Position numbers and translations under genes: made by a program | The notes under the pieces: generated by a model | What the model was told of the DNA's origin: nothing | The model's database searches: none | What the model saw: only the letters and a program-made list of their open reading frames with translations | Shown here: piece after piece, positions 44,152 through 53,715 of the stretch | Position numbering within the stretch: position 1 is the first letter of the stretch | Layout of the letters: every line of letters starts with the position of its first letter | Assembly: GCF_001078055.1 (NCBI RefSeq) | Contig: NZ_CP010777.1 | Span: 1,572,408-1,636,407 of the forward strand | Source of the DNA: Rufibacter radiotolerans | GTDB taxonomy: Bacteria > Bacteroidota > Bacteroidia > Cytophagales > Hymenobacteraceae | Direction of reading: 5' to 3' | Length of the DNA stretch: 64,000 nt

Positions 44152-45561
44152 ATGCAAGACGCAACTATCAAGAAAGGGCATCCTCCGGGGTTGTACCTTT
44201 TGTTTTTCACCGAGATGTGGGAGCGGTTCAGCTACTACGGAATGCGTGGACTTCTTATTCTTTATCTAACCAAAGCAGCAGTAGCGGGCGGACTGGGCAT
44301 AGCGGAGTCTACCGGTAACCTCATTTACGGCTACTTTACCGGGTTTGTTTATTTCACGCCCATCATTGGGGGCTGGCTGGCTGAAAGATATATTGGGCAG
44401 AGGCGCTCTATCCTAATAGGCGGGGTTTTAATGGCATTGGGCCAGTTCTCCTTGTTCTCTACGCCAGATATGACCAACATGGGTGCCATTATGGGTATTC
44501 CTATGATGACCGCGGTGGGCCTTTTGTTAATCATTATTGGTAACGGTTTCTTCAAGCCCAACATCTCTGCCATTGTGGGCAAGTTGTATGAGCAGGGAGA
44601 CCACCGCAGAGACGCGGCCTTTACCATTTTCTATATGGGTATCAACCTGGGCGCCTTTGCGGCTCCTTTGGTGTGCGGTATCCTGGCAGAGGACATCTTC
44701 GCCACTAAAACCGTGGTAGATGGCATCACAGTGGTTAGCCAGTACGGGTTCCGTTACGGGTTCCTGGCGGCTGGTATTGGTATGGTGATCGGGCAGATTG
44801 CCTTCAACCTGTTAGCGCCTAAGTATCTGGGCGAAGTAGGGGTAAGGCCAGACGGCAAGGTTGACAAGAACAACCCGGTGGTGAAAACACCTTTGACCAA
44901 AGAAGAAACCGATAGAATGGCTGTGATCTTTATCATTACGCTGTTTGTAGTGTTCTTCTGGGCAGGTTTTGAGCAGGCAGGTTCTTCGCTTTCTTTGTAT
45001 ACAGACAAATACATTGACCGTGAGGTGTTCGGGTTCCTGATTCCTACGGCCTGGTTCCAGTCTGTGAATCCTTTGTTTATTGTGGCCTTCGCGCCCTTGA
45101 CGGCTAACCTGTGGTTATACTTGAGTAGAAGAGGCAAAGACCTGAGCATTCCCGTTAAAATGGGCTTGGGCATGATCCTGTTGGGTCTTGGCTTCCTGTT
45201 CATGGTAGGTGCGGTTATGGAAAGAGGAGGGAACGTGGAGGATGAAACAATTAAAGCTGGCATTTACTGGCTGATTGCCACCTATTTCTTCCATACTATT
45301 GGCGAGCTTTGCTTGTCACCAATCGGGTTGTCCATGGTGTCACGCCTTTCTCCGCTGGCCTATACGTCTATGCTGATGGGGGTATGGTTCCTGGCGCCGT
45401 TCGTGGCGCAGATTGCCGGTGGGTATATTGCCGCCTATGTAGAGATCTTAGGACCCTTGCAGGTGTTTGGGTTGATCTCAGGCTTTGTGATTGCGGCTGG
45501 CTTACTGCTGGTAGCCCTGGCCAAGAAGTTGTTGTACATGATGCACGGAAGAGGAGCCTAA
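44152..45561 (+). CDS. POT/PTR family proton-coupled peptide transporter
   Basis: 469 residues with about 14 TM helices. The POT signature ERFSYYGMRGLL (about 22-33) carries the E-x-x-E-R-F proton site (FTEMWERF), and GxFKPNIS is visible in the fourth/fifth helix. It imports di- and tripeptides with protons, as DtpT and DtpA do. Divergent from pckA. It fits the peptide-based nutrition suggested by the M1 and M49 peptidases, which is inference. Confidence 0.95.
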   Translation: MQDATIKKGHPPGLYLLFFTEMWERFSYYGMRGLLILYLTKAAVAGGLGIAESTGNLIYGYFTGFVYFTPIIGGWLAERYIGQRRSILIGGVLMALGQFSLFSTPDMTNMGAIMGIPMMTAVGLLLIIIGNGFFKPNISAIVGKLYEQGDHRRDAAFTIFYMGINLGAFAAPLVCGILAEDIFATKTVVDGITVVSQYGFRYGFLAAGIGMVIGQIAFNLLAPKYLGEVGVRPDGKVDKNNPVVKTPLTKEETDRMAVIFIITLFVVFFWAGFEQAGSSLSLYTDKYIDREVFGFLIPTAWFQSVNPLFIVAFAPLTANLWLYLSRRGKDLSIPVKMGLGMILLGLGFLFMVGAVMERGGNVEDETIKAGIYWLIATYFFHTIGELCLSPIGLSMVSRLSPLAYTSMLMGVWFLAPFVAQIAGGYIAAYVEILGPLQVFGLISGFVIAAGLLLVALAKKLLYMMHGRGA

Positions 45562-45582
45562 GTGCTTGACCTTCATTCTTAT

Positions 45583-45613
45583 AAAGCCCCACCGGTCCAG
45601 GCCGGTGGGGCTT
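45583..45613 (+). terminator. terminator of the POT transporter
   Basis: AAAGCCCCACCGG / CCGGTGGGGCTTT stem followed by a T-rich tract. Confidence 0.87.
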
Positions 45614-45741
45614 TCTTTTTTAGGGCAGATGGGCGAGTGCTCGGTTTGCCAAAAAGATTTGGTATTTTTGAAGAGTGGGAAGGGGAGTGCTGTTGCGTGG
45701 CAGGTCCTGTTTCTGCGTTTTACCGTCTCAGTTGATTCTTC

Positions 45742-46575
45742 GTGGCTTCCAGCACCCCCAAACGTCCCCGTAAACCCAGCCCCCGCAAGAAACCGGCCCC
45801 TCAGGGTACCTGGTGGAAACCGCTTACTCTGGGTATTCTGGGATTTATTCTGCTTTGCCTGGCCATTGAGTACTACAAAGAGGGCGGACGGCTTGCCTTC
45901 TTCCGGCACAAGGTAGAGGAGGCCACCAATACCAATTCCCTGACCAAATTCTCCCCCAGCGGGTTTGAGATAGTAGGGCTTGATATATCCCACCATAACC
46001 GGCAGATAGACTGGAAGCAGGTCAAGGCCCAGAAGATAGCCTTTTCCTTTATCAAGGCCACCGAAGGCATCACGCACCAGGACCGCTACTTTGCCCGCCA
46101 CTGGAAGCAGGCCAAGAAGCATGACGTGCTACGGGGGGCTTACCATTTTTTTCTTCCAGCCAGAGACGCCGAAAAGCAGGCCCGTAATTTCCTAGACCGG
46201 GTAAAGCTGGAGGCCGGCGACCTTCCCCCGGTACTGGACGTGGAGGTAACCAACCACCAGCCCGACGAGGAAATAAGGGCAGGGGTGCAGCTGTGGCTGG
46301 ACATGGTGGAAGAGGAGTACAACATCAAGCCCATCATTTATACCAACTACGCCTTCTATGAAAAGCACCTGGCCGGGCATTTTGATGACTACCCGCTCTG
46401 GGTCGCGCACTACAGCCCTGAAAACAACCACGTGCTGGCCAACCATAATTGGGTCTTCTGGCAACACACAGAGAACGGAAAACTCAAAGGCGTGAAAGGC
46501 AACCTGGACCTGAATGTGTTCAAAGGAACCATGGAAGATTTATACAATATGTGCTATGAACCTGATTCTTTGTAA
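45742..46575 (+). CDS. membrane-anchored GH25 lysozyme
   Basis: 277 residues from a GTG at 45742. A basic Pro/Lys tail (1-25), one TM helix (LTLGILGFILLCLAIEYY, about 28-45), then the GH25 catalytic domain: LDISHHN, FSFIKATEG, YHFF, DVEV and WVFWQHTENG. The acid pair (Asp in LDIS and the DVEV segment) is present. N-terminal anchoring would place the enzyme outside the inner membrane to cut peptidoglycan during growth. Confidence 0.92.
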   Translation: MASSTPKRPRKPSPRKKPAPQGTWWKPLTLGILGFILLCLAIEYYKEGGRLAFFRHKVEEATNTNSLTKFSPSGFEIVGLDISHHNRQIDWKQVKAQKIAFSFIKATEGITHQDRYFARHWKQAKKHDVLRGAYHFFLPARDAEKQARNFLDRVKLEAGDLPPVLDVEVTNHQPDEEIRAGVQLWLDMVEEEYNIKPIIYTNYAFYEKHLAGHFDDYPLWVAHYSPENNHVLANHNWVFWQHTENGKLKGVKGNLDLNVFKGTMEDLYNMCYEPDSL

Positions 46576-46694
46576 ACTATATTTGTAGCTGATTCTTAAT
46601 AAGATATAAATAATAAATTCAGCTGGCTTTTGGCTGGCTTCCTGAATAATTCTATTTCCTAAATTCTATTCTATAAAACAACTCTACTAATCCC

Positions 46695-47291
46695 ATGATT
46701 TATTTTGTGAGAAAGCGCCTTGTGTTGCTTTCATTAGCCCTGTTGGCTCTTTCCTGTACAGGTGAAGAGGAGGAAGAGGTTATTGCCCCCAAAGAAGCAG
46801 CGGCAGAAGAAGGAACCATCTATTCTATTAACGCCGGCGGACACGAAACCACCAACCCCTTCAAGTTTTTGAATACCAGCAAGGTGAAGTTTGAAGTCAG
46901 GTTTGACTCTACCGCCATCTACGCCACCAAAGACCCCGGCAACCAGGCAGACATCAACAAACTGTACGGCATGGCCGACTGCAGTACCCTGCACCATGAG
47001 AACAGCGCCCGCTTTGGGTGGCGTTGGTATAACAACCAGTTAGAGTTGCACGCCTATTCCTACAAAGCCGGCAAAAACGCCTCTACCTTTATCACCGCTA
47101 TTGACCTGAAGAAGACCTATACCTGTGAACTTACCCTGGCAGACGGGAAGTATATCTACAAAATAGGGGACAAGACGGTGGAGCACGAAAGAGGCTGCAG
47201 CGGCGAAGGAAAAGGCTACCAGCTTTACCCGTATTTTGGCGGAGATGAAACAGCCCCGCATGACATTAAGATAAAGATCAAAGTCTTGTAG
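46695..47291 (+). CDS. lipoprotein of unknown function
   Basis: 198 residues. The signal sequence ends in ALSC (Cys about 21), followed by an acidic linker (TGEEEEEVIAPKE). The body is beta-rich with pairs of Cys, including DCSTLHHE and ERGCSGEG, resembling a LamG/jelly-roll fold such as polysaccharide-lyase-like proteins. I do not recognise the family. Monocistronic, downstream of the lysozyme gene by 119 bp. Confidence 0.65.
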   Translation: MIYFVRKRLVLLSLALLALSCTGEEEEEVIAPKEAAAEEGTIYSINAGGHETTNPFKFLNTSKVKFEVRFDSTAIYATKDPGNQADINKLYGMADCSTLHHENSARFGWRWYNNQLELHAYSYKAGKNASTFITAIDLKKTYTCELTLADGKYIYKIGDKTVEHERGCSGEGKGYQLYPYFGGDETAPHDIKIKIKVL

Positions 47292-47298
47292 TAAAATC

Positions 47299-47338
47299 CT
47301 GTTTTAAGGCCGTTTTCCAGAAAATACCTTCAAAACAG
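47299..47338. repeat. dispersed palindromic repeat, variant
   Basis: CTGTTTTAAGGCCGTTTTC, centre CAG, then AAAATACCTTCAAAACAG, 7 bp past the lipoprotein stop. Confidence 0.8.
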
Positions 47339-47352
47339 AATGGCCTTTAAAC

Positions 47353-47385
47353 AAAAATCCCCGACCATCTGGCCGGGGATTTTTT
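47353..47385. terminator. bidirectional terminator between the lipoprotein gene and groEL
   Basis: AAAAATCCCCG / CGGGGATTTTT stem, usable in both directions, right after the repeat at 47299. Confidence 0.85.
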
Positions 47386-47409
47386 ATATGTTTAATGGAA
47401 AGGGGCAGA

Positions 47410-49053
47410 TTACATCATGCCGCCCATACCGCCCATACCGCCTGGCATTCCGCCACCGGCATTAGCACCACCTTCTTCAGGCTCGTCAGCAATCACACAC
47501 TCGGTCGTCAGCAACAAGGCAGCCACAGAAGCAGCGTTCTCTAAAGCCAAACGAGTTACTTTAGTTGGGTCAATGATACCAGCGGCAAACATGTTCTCAA
47601 ACTTGTCGTCGCGGGCGTTGTAACCGTAGTCAGCCTTACCGGCACGAACCTCGTTCACGATCACTGATCCTTCGCCACCGGCGTTGGCCACAATCGTTCT
47701 CAAAGGAGACTCCAGAGCGGTGCGGATAATCTGCACGCCGGTTTTCTCGTCTTCGTTGCGGGTATCTACGTCGTTCAGGGCGTCAATAGCTCTGATGAGG
47801 GCTACACCACCACCGGCAACAATACCTTCTTCAACGGCAGCTCTGGTTGCGTGTAAGGCATCATCCACACGGTCTTTCTTTTCTTTCATCTCAACTTCAG
47901 TAGAAGCCCCGATGTAGAGGATAGCTACCCCGCCAGATAATTTGGCCAGACGCTCCTGAAGTTTCTCTCTGTCATAGTCAGAGGTGGTTTTCTCAATCTG
48001 AGACTTGATCTCATTGACACGGGCAGTGATGCCGTCTTTCTCGCCTCTACCGTTTACAATGGTAGTGTTGTCTTTGTCAATGATGATACGCTCCGCCTGA
48101 CCTAAGTAGTCTAAGGTAGCGTTGTCCAGTTTGTAACCGCGCTCTTCAGAGATCACGGTACCACCGGTCAGGATTGCGATGTCTTCCAACATGGCTTTTC
48201 TGCGGTCTCCAAAGCCTGGAGCCTTAACAGCGGCAATCTTCAAAGAACCACGCAGTTTGTTCACTACCAGGGTAGCAAGGGCTTCGCCGTCTACGTCTTC
48301 AGAGATAATTACCAAAGCTTTTCCAGTCTGTACCACTTGCTCCAATACCGGAAGCAGTTCTTTCATGGTAGAAACCTTCTTGTCATAGATCAGAATGTAC
48401 GCGTTCTCAAACTCCGCTTCCATTTTCTCTGGGTTGGTCACGAAGTAAGGAGACAAGTAACCGCGGTCAAACTGCATTCCTTCTACGGTTTTTACCTCAG
48501 TCTCAGTACCTTTGGCTTCCTCAACGGTGATCACACCGTCTTTACCTACTTTGTCCATGGCATCAGCGATCATCTGGCCAATTTCCACGTCATTGTTGGC
48601 AGAGATAGTACCCACCTGGGCAATCTCAGAGGAGTTCTCAATCTTCTTAGACTGAAGCTTCAGGTTCTCTACTACTTTGTGAACGGCTTTGTCAATACCA
48701 CGCTTCAGGTCCATTGGGTTGGCTCCAGCGGCCACGTTCTTAGAACCGGCGGTGTAGATGGCCTGGGCAAGGACAGTGGCAGTAGTAGTACCGTCACCGG
48801 CCATATCGGCGGTTTTGGAGGCTACCTCTTTCACTAACTGAGCACCCATGTTTTCCACCGGGTCTTTCAGTTCAATTTCTTTGGCTACCGTAACACCGTC
48901 TTTGGTGATGCTAGGCGCACCGAATTTCTTGTCAATGATAACGTTGCGGCCTTTAGGGCCTAAGGTTACTTTCACGGCGTTGGCCAGGGTATCTACGCCT
49001 TTTTTAATCTTATTGCGGGCTTCGATGTCGAAAGTGATGTTTTTAGATGCCAT
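47410..49053 (-). CDS. groL: chaperonin GroEL
   Basis: 547 residues with the canonical start [19 protein letters not shown] (in part), nucleotide-binding [12 protein letters not shown] and the C-terminal Gly-Gly-Met tail. It forms the tetradecameric folding chamber capped by GroES, encoded 41 bp upstream. Last gene of the gro operon on the minus strand, followed by a terminator. Confidence 0.98.
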   Translation of the reverse strand: MASKNITFDIEARNKIKKGVDTLANAVKVTLGPKGRNVIIDKKFGAPSITKDGVTVAKEIELKDPVENMGAQLVKEVASKTADMAGDGTTTATVLAQAIYTAGSKNVAAGANPMDLKRGIDKAVHKVVENLKLQSKKIENSSEIAQVGTISANNDVEIGQMIADAMDKVGKDGVITVEEAKGTETEVKTVEGMQFDRGYLSPYFVTNPEKMEAEFENAYILIYDKKVSTMKELLPVLEQVVQTGKALVIISEDVDGEALATLVVNKLRGSLKIAAVKAPGFGDRRKAMLEDIAILTGGTVISEERGYKLDNATLDYLGQAERIIIDKDNTTIVNGRGEKDGITARVNEIKSQIEKTTSDYDREKLQERLAKLSGGVAILYIGASTEVEMKEKKDRVDDALHATRAAVEEGIVAGGGVALIRAIDALNDVDTRNEDEKTGVQIIRTALESPLRTIVANAGGEGSVIVNEVRAGKADYGYNARDDKFENMFAAGIIDPTKVTRLALENAASVAALLLTTECVIADEPEEGGANAGGGMPGGMGGMGGMM

Positions 49054-49094
49054 AGTTTCTTATGATAGATTATGGTTGATGATAAGATTTAAGA

Positions 49095-49385
49095 TTAAAG
49101 GACCGCCAGGATGTCAGACTCGCGCATGATCAGGTAATCTGACCCGTCCAGAGAGATTTCAGTACCGGCGTATTTGCCGTACAATACCTGGTCGCCCACT
49201 TTCAATTGTGATTTAACTAAAACACCTTGGTCGGAGATTTTGCCTTCTCCAACAGCTACTACTTCGCCGCGCTGTGGTTTTTCTTTGGCAGTATCAGGGA
49301 TGATGATACCAGACTTGGTTTTTTCTTCAGCCGCAGCAGGTAATACAATTACTCTGTCTGCCAATGGTTTTAGATCTAAGGCCAT
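49095..49385 (-). CDS. groES: co-chaperonin GroES
   Basis: 96 residues. [27 protein letters not shown] (quoted in part) with the mobile loop at about 18-35, and YGKYAGTEI near the base of the dome. Partner of GroEL downstream. The 300 bp upstream show no CIRCE operator; instead a tandem CAGCCTGACA motif lies at 49518-49548. Confidence 0.97.
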   Translation of the reverse strand: MALDLKPLADRVIVLPAAAEEKTKSGIIIPDTAKEKPQRGEVVAVGEGKISDQGVLVKSQLKVGDQVLYGKYAGTEISLDGSDYLIMRESDILAVL

Positions 49386-49517
49386 AGGTTTGTTATAAGA
49401 TTAGATGAATTTAACGATTATTGTCTCTGGCATTTACTGCCCGTAAGACGGTAAGGCAACTAGCGATTCTTGTGCCAAATACAGAAGTCTGCCATCTTGC
49501 CGCATTTTGGCGGCTTT

Positions 49518-49548
49518 CAGCCTGACATTGCTGACCACCAGCCTGACA
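49518..49548 (-). promoter_or_regulatory. tandem 10-bp direct repeat upstream of groES
   Basis: CAGCCTGACA occurs at 49518-49527 and again at 49539-49548, 21 bp apart, i.e. two helical turns. On the gro-sense strand it reads TGTCAGGCTG. It lies about 135 bp before the groES start, a plausible operator position; no factor is identified. Confidence 0.4.
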
Positions 49549-49595
49549 CACCCTCAGCGCCAAGGTAAAATTTGTCAGCTTTTCGCCGGCAAATT

Positions 49596-49634
49596 CTGTT
49601 TTAGGGCCGTTTTTCCCAAAACAGGCTCAAAATG
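49596..49634. repeat. dispersed palindromic repeat
   Basis: CTGTTTTAGGGCCGTTTTTC, then CCAAAACAGGCTCAAAATG, between secG and groES, just ahead of the secG terminator. Confidence 0.85.
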
Positions 49635-49650
49635 GAAAGGGCAAAAAAAA

Positions 49651-49677
49651 GAGTCCAGACCTTGTGGGTCCGGACTC
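49651..49677 (-). terminator. terminator of the secG transcript
   Basis: GAGTCCAGACC / GGTCCGGACTC stem (one G-T pair) followed on the minus strand by a run of eight T. It separates secG from the gro operon. Confidence 0.85.
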
Positions 49678-49711
49678 CAATAAAGGGTGTTCCTTAGAAC
49701 TGTTTTTCTTC

Positions 49712-50086
49712 TTAGTTGGCAGAATCTGCGGGAGCGGGGGCTGGCGTAGTGGCAGCATCTTCCTGCGGAATAGCGGCCGGGGCAGCGGCAGGAGCAGGGG
49801 CGATAGGCGCCCCTTGGCCGGCACGTTGCTCGTTCACGCTGCGGTTGTCATCTGCAACCCCTAAATCTAAGGTATGGGAGGCTAACGTAAGTACAATGAT
49901 CCCGATGGCGAAACCCCAGGTCAGTTTCTCTAAAAGGTCGCCGGTGCGTTTCACACCCATCAGTTGGCTGGTACCGCCGCCGCCAAACTGGCTGGACAAC
50001 CCACCACCTTTGGAGTTTTGGGACAAAACCACCAATATCAACAGCACGCAAAGGAAAAGGATAACGCTGATCAGAGCAATGTACAT
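49712..50086 (-). CDS. secG: protein-export translocase subunit SecG
   Basis: 124 residues. Two TM helices: MYIALISVILFLCVLLILVVL (in part) and LTWGFAIGIIVLTLA, joined by the Gly-rich loop SQNSKGGGLSSQFGGGGTSQ, the SecG hallmark. The C-terminal Ala/Pro-rich tail is an extension typical of this lineage. One base after the TPR gene, so co-transcribed. Confidence 0.95.
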   Translation of the reverse strand: MYIALISVILFLCVLLILVVLSQNSKGGGLSSQFGGGGTSQLMGVKRTGDLLEKLTWGFAIGIIVLTLASHTLDLGVADDNRSVNEQRAGQGAPIAPAPAAAPAAIPQEDAATTPAPAPADSAN

Positions 50087-50087
50087 A

Positions 50088-51722
50088 CTAAAGTTCGTTT
50101 CTTAATTTTTCTATCTGTTCGGCAAAGTAACTCTTTTTTTCTGGAAACTTTACTATTAATTGTTCATAAATTTTGATAGCCTTTTTGGCTTTTCCTTGCT
50201 TTATGAAGATGAGGGCCAGATTTTCTGACACCAGGTTCTTCTTTGGCTTGGAGCTCTTGGCAGACAGGTCTTCCTGGGGTTCCTGGGGCAACTGGGCATT
50301 AGCCACGTTCTTCCGCTTGGGCGCCGATTTCAGGAATTGATTTATAATAAAAAGCTGTTTGTCCAGTTTGGCCGCCGGCGTTTCCTCGGGCTCAGGAGCA
50401 GGGGTGTGGCTGCTTTTTACGTGCTCCAGAATAAGCTCCGGCTGGAAATAGAACGGTGTTAGGGAGGTAAGCTCGTCTTTGAGTTGAATGCTTTCCCCCA
50501 GGCGGCTGGAGCCCATCCAATACGCCAAGTTGTTTTGCGTGAAGATAGACAGGTAAAGATCCTGCTCGGTTTCCGGTTCCACTGAAGCAGGCTCTGCCTC
50601 CTGCACTTTCAGGGTTGGGAATTCGTAGCCAGAGGTGTCATACACCGTGTACAACTCCGCAATCTCCAGATAAGCAGACAGGTTATCGTCTGTGGCAACT
50701 GCGGCCAAGGGGAGCTCTCTTGCTTCATCTGCCGGTTCAGGCAACTCCTTTAAAGAAGCTGTCTCTGAGCTAGATGTAATCTCAGAGATGATCTCCTCAT
50801 GGGTGAGGTTTACGCTTGGAATAGGCGCCGAAAGGCTGGACAGCCCATTGATCTGGATAAGCTCCAGCAACTCCTCCAGGTTAAAGTCATCTTCTTCCTC
50901 AACAGCAGTGAAGTCCTCTAAAATGGCTTCTTCTTCTTGCAGCTCCTGCTCCGTAGTAGGCTCTCCCGTCTCAACTACCAGAACGCTGTTTTCAACCTCT
51001 TTTTCAGAAAACGGCTCCAAAAAAGTAGCGGCCAGTTGTTCCTGTTCCGGCAGGCTTTCAACTTCAGTGTTGAAAAGGGCTTCTTCTTCAAGGTCAGAAG
51101 CGATTATCTCTTCCTCACTGGTAAAAGTATCTGCAGCAAGTAAGGCCTGGGCCAACTCCTGAGGGTCTGAAATAACTTCTTCTGAAGAAAGTTCTGCTTC
51201 CTCTGAAAGAGACGTTTCTTGTAAGGTAAAATCCGTTTCCTCTTCCGCGTCTTGCTCTTTCGGCGCAGAAAGGTCCTCGCCGAAATCTAATCCGGCAAGG
51301 TCTGTGTCGGGGACTTCCTCTACTTCAGTCTCTTCCGGAGCCCACTCATCGCCCATTTCCTCCTCCTGAGGCAAAACCTCAGTTTGGGGCTGGTTTTCAG
51401 AAAACGGCTCTGAAACGGCGGTTGGTGCTGAGGACTGCTCTTCCTCTTCCTGCTCCTCAAGATAAACTTCTGGCACCGGCGGAGCGGCGTAGATCAGTTG
51501 CTTTAGGAGCTGGCGGTTAGAGGCGTGGGCGGCGGCTCTGCGCAATTTTTGGGTGGAAAGCATGCTACCCCGGTCATGGGCAGCCTTGGCCAGCAGAACA
51601 TGGGCGGTCTGGCAATACGGAAAGGACACCACCAGTTTCTCCAGGTCGTCTACTTCCTGGTCCTGAATGGGCGCAACTTGCCGTACAATATTTAAAAATG
51701 CCGCTTTGTTCATGAAATTCAT
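50088..51722 (-). CDS. acidic TPR-like protein carrying two translated copies of the dispersed repeat
   Basis: 544 residues. An N-terminal helical region (about 1-85: FPYCQTAHVLLAKAAHD) and a C-terminal TPR-like end (LVSENLALIFIKQGKAKKAIKIYEQL, in part, about 500-530) bracket a very acidic, low-complexity middle (about 85-400). The two peptides EPFSENQPQT and EPFSEKEVEN in the acidic middle are encoded by copies of the dispersed palindrome at 51382-51418 and 50988-51024. The gene sits between lptE and secG, a conserved position in the phylum. Function unknown. The Met at residue 4 is an alternative start. Confidence 0.8.
   Translation of the reverse strand: MNFMNKAAFLNIVRQVAPIQDQEVDDLEKLVVSFPYCQTAHVLLAKAAHDRGSMLSTQKLRRAAAHASNRQLLKQLIYAAPPVPEVYLEEQEEEEQSSAPTAVSEPFSENQPQTEVLPQEEEMGDEWAPEETEVEEVPDTDLAGLDFGEDLSAPKEQDAEEETDFTLQETSLSEEAELSSEEVISDPQELAQALLAADTFTSEEEIIASDLEEEALFNTEVESLPEQEQLAATFLEPFSEKEVENSVLVVETGEPTTEQELQEEEAILEDFTAVEEEDDFNLEELLELIQINGLSSLSAPIPSVNLTHEEIISEITSSSETASLKELPEPADEARELPLAAVATDDNLSAYLEIAELYTVYDTSGYEFPTLKVQEAEPASVEPETEQDLYLSIFTQNNLAYWMGSSRLGESIQLKDELTSLTPFYFQPELILEHVKSSHTPAPEPEETPAAKLDKQLFIINQFLKSAPKRKNVANAQLPQEPQEDLSAKSSKPKKNLVSENLALIFIKQGKAKKAIKIYEQLIVKFPEKKSYFAEQIEKLRNEL
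50988..51024. repeat. dispersed palindromic repeat inside the TPR gene (copy A)
   Basis: GTTTTCAACCTCTTTTTCAG then AAAACGGCTCCAAAAAA: matches the family along its full length with a weakened left arm. Translated on the minus strand as FLEPFSEKEVEN. Confidence 0.75.
51382..51418. repeat. dispersed palindromic repeat inside the TPR gene (copy B)
   Basis: GTTTGGGGCTGGTTTTCAG then AAAACGGCTCTGAAACGG. Translated on the minus strand as VSEPFSENQPQT, in the same frame as copy A. Confidence 0.82.
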
Positions 51723-51829
51723 GTTTGCCTGGCCTGGGATAAGACTAGGTCAAATTACTAGATTATGATGAAATACAGAATGGTATCTCTTAATTTAAGA
51801 TCTGAGTGGTTTCTCTGGTGCAAAGATAG

Positions 51830-52369
51830 CTACCAATTCGCTACCGTTTTTGTAAAAACGCTATAGATAATCCGTTCGGTGATCTGCTGGATCTGGGCGC
51901 GGCTGATGAGGTTGATATCCAGCGTAGGAGGGAAATCATAAAACCCCGAGAAACTTTGGTCAAAGTTGTTGGTGGGGTTCTTAGTGTCTGTGTAATTGAT
52001 CTGCACCACAATAGTAAGACGGTTGGCGCCGGCCTGGTCCAGACCCACGTTACCGCCGGCAGGCAAATCGCTCCGCTGAATTGCGGCTGGGCTGAAGGAA
52101 TAGCTCAGTATCTGGCCTTCAATCTGCAGGTCACCGGCTTGCGGCAAGATACGCAGGGTAGTGTTGCGTTGAAAGTAATCCTTGAAGTCCTCAGTGACAA
52201 ACTGTTGCAGGTTAGAAGGTCCTTGGCCAGAGGCGTTGCTGAAGTTGGTGATGGATATGGTCTTCACCTCGGGGGAAAGATTCACCCCGGAAAAGGAATA
52301 GCACCCGCTAAGCAGGAAGGTGAGGAGCACCAAAGGCAAAAGGCAGGAGAAGGATTTATAAGTCTTCAA
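51830..52369 (-). CDS. lptE: LptE-family outer membrane lipoprotein
   Basis: 179 residues with lipobox LLSGC (Cys 23). YSFSGVNLSPEVKTISI and the closing LISRAQIQQITERIIYSVF are typical of the LptE family in Bacteroidota. LptE plugs LptD and helps place lipopolysaccharide in the outer leaflet. Its start lies 14 bp inside the end of the sigma-54 activator gene, so the two are translationally linked. Confidence 0.88.
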   Translation of the reverse strand: MKTYKSFSCLLPLVLLTFLLSGCYSFSGVNLSPEVKTISITNFSNASGQGPSNLQQFVTEDFKDYFQRNTTLRILPQAGDLQIEGQILSYSFSPAAIQRSDLPAGGNVGLDQAGANRLTIVVQINYTDTKNPTNNFDQSFSGFYDFPPTLDINLISRAQIQQITERIIYSVFTKTVANW

Positions 52370-53630
52370 GGTCGTACTGTTTTAATTTGCGGTAAAGCGT
52401 GCGTTCAGAAATGCCCAGGTCTTTAGCGGCGTATTTGCGTTTGTTCCCGTGCTTCTTCAACGCCTTCAGGATCATTTCCTTTTCCTTGTGCTCCAAAGAA
52501 AGGCTTTCTTCCTCGGTTTCATGGGAGATATCCTCTACTTTCTCCTCATAAGGTTCGTCGTCCTCGTCCACGGAAAGCATGTAGCCATCGCGGCGCTCGG
52601 GGCTGGGCCGGTACACCGGCGGCTCATAGGGGCGCACCTCATCAAATAAGTGGCTGTTGGCCTTCAATAGTTCCGCGTCTTCCTGCTGGTGCGACAATAA
52701 ATCAAAGACCACCTGCTTGAGGTCGTTCATGTCTTTGCGCATGTCAAACAGCACCTTGTACAGGAGGTCGCGCTCAGAAATGCCGGTGGAGCCTTCTGCG
52801 CCGGCCTGTGGGTGAAAGATGGCCGGCAATTGGTTGACTTGTTCCTGCGGAAGGTACTTGCGTAGGGTAGTCCCATTGATCTCCCGTTCGTACTCCAGCA
52901 CCGAGATCTGCTCCACTATGTTCTTCAGCTGGCGGATATTGCCCGGGAACCGGTAGCGTAACAGTTCCTGCACCGCATCGGGCAGCAACGTGATAGGTTT
53001 TACGTGGTAGCGCTCGGCAAAATCACTGGCGAATTTACGGAACAACAGGTGCGTGTCTTCTCCGCGCTCCCGCAAAGGAGGTACACTGATGGGTACGGTG
53101 TTCAGGCGGTAATATAAATCCTCTCTAAACTGGCCGCGCTCCACGGCCTGCAGCAGGTTCACGTTGGTGGCAGCCACCACGCGTACATCGGTCTTGAGGA
53201 CTTTGGAGGAGCCTACTTTAATGAATTCGCCGTTTTCCAGCACGCGCAGCAGGCGGGCCTGGGTGCCCAGCGGCATTTCGCCAATCTCATCTAGGAAAAT
53301 AGTACCGCCGTTGGTGACCTCAAAATAGCCTTTGCGGGCCTCCTGGGCGCCGGTGAAGGAGCCTTTCTCGTGCCCGAACAATTCTGAGTCAATGGTTCCT
53401 TCCGGAATGGCGCCGCAGTTGATGGCAATGAACTGGCCGTGCTTGCGGGGGCTCAGCTGGTGGATGATCTTGGAAAAGGATTCTTTCCCGCTGCCGCTTT
53501 CGCCGTTGATCAGGACGGTCATATCGGTGGGCGCCACCTGGACCGCCACCTGGATAGCGTAATTCAGCAAAGGCGAATTCCCGATGATGCCAAACCGCTG
53601 CTTCACCGACTGTATCTCTATTTCACGCAT
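52356..53630 (-). CDS. sigma-54-dependent transcriptional activator without receiver domain
   Basis: 424 residues. The AAA+ domain begins almost at the N-terminus: Walker A GESGSGKE (43-50), the sigma-54-contacting loop as GSFTGA (90-95; most activators have GAFTGA), Walker B TIFLDEIGEM (110-119) and R-finger region PLRERGED. An acidic linker (about 330-370) precedes a Fis-type HTH (KKHGNKRKYAAKDLGISERTLYRKL in part, about 393-418). The absence of a sensory N-terminus suggests control by expression level or by a partner. Overlaps lptE; 80 bp downstream of miaB. Confidence 0.92.
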   Translation of the reverse strand: MREIEIQSVKQRFGIIGNSPLLNYAIQVAVQVAPTDMTVLINGESGSGKESFSKIIHQLSPRKHGQFIAINCGAIPEGTIDSELFGHEKGSFTGAQEARKGYFEVTNGGTIFLDEIGEMPLGTQARLLRVLENGEFIKVGSSKVLKTDVRVVAATNVNLLQAVERGQFREDLYYRLNTVPISVPPLRERGEDTHLLFRKFASDFAERYHVKPITLLPDAVQELLRYRFPGNIRQLKNIVEQISVLEYEREINGTTLRKYLPQEQVNQLPAIFHPQAGAEGSTGISERDLLYKVLFDMRKDMNDLKQVVFDLLSHQQEDAELLKANSHLFDEVRPYEPPVYRPSPERRDGYMLSVDEDDEPYEEKVEDISHETEEESLSLEHKEKEMILKALKKHGNKRKYAAKDLGISERTLYRKLKQYDLEDL

Positions 53631-53632
53631 TT

Positions 53633-53715
53633 TTTAATGTGCTAATGATGGAATGTGCTGGTATGCTATTGGTAGAGGAATAGCACCTTAATTAAGTAGT
53701 AATTAGCACATTAAA
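53633..53715. repeat. spaced 14-bp inverted repeat between miaB and the sigma-54 gene
   Basis: TTTAATGTGCTAAT at 53633-53646 is repeated inverted at 53702-53715, overlapping the miaB stop. A smaller inner pair TGCTATT / AATAGCA (around 53674-53695) can nest within it. Possible 3'-end or processing structure. Confidence 0.65.

Noticed and set aside
49386..49650. CIRCE operator or sigma-54 promoter upstream of groES
   Set aside because: No TTAGCACTC/GAGTGCTAA pair. TGGCAC and TTGC occur but with the wrong spacing for sigma-54.
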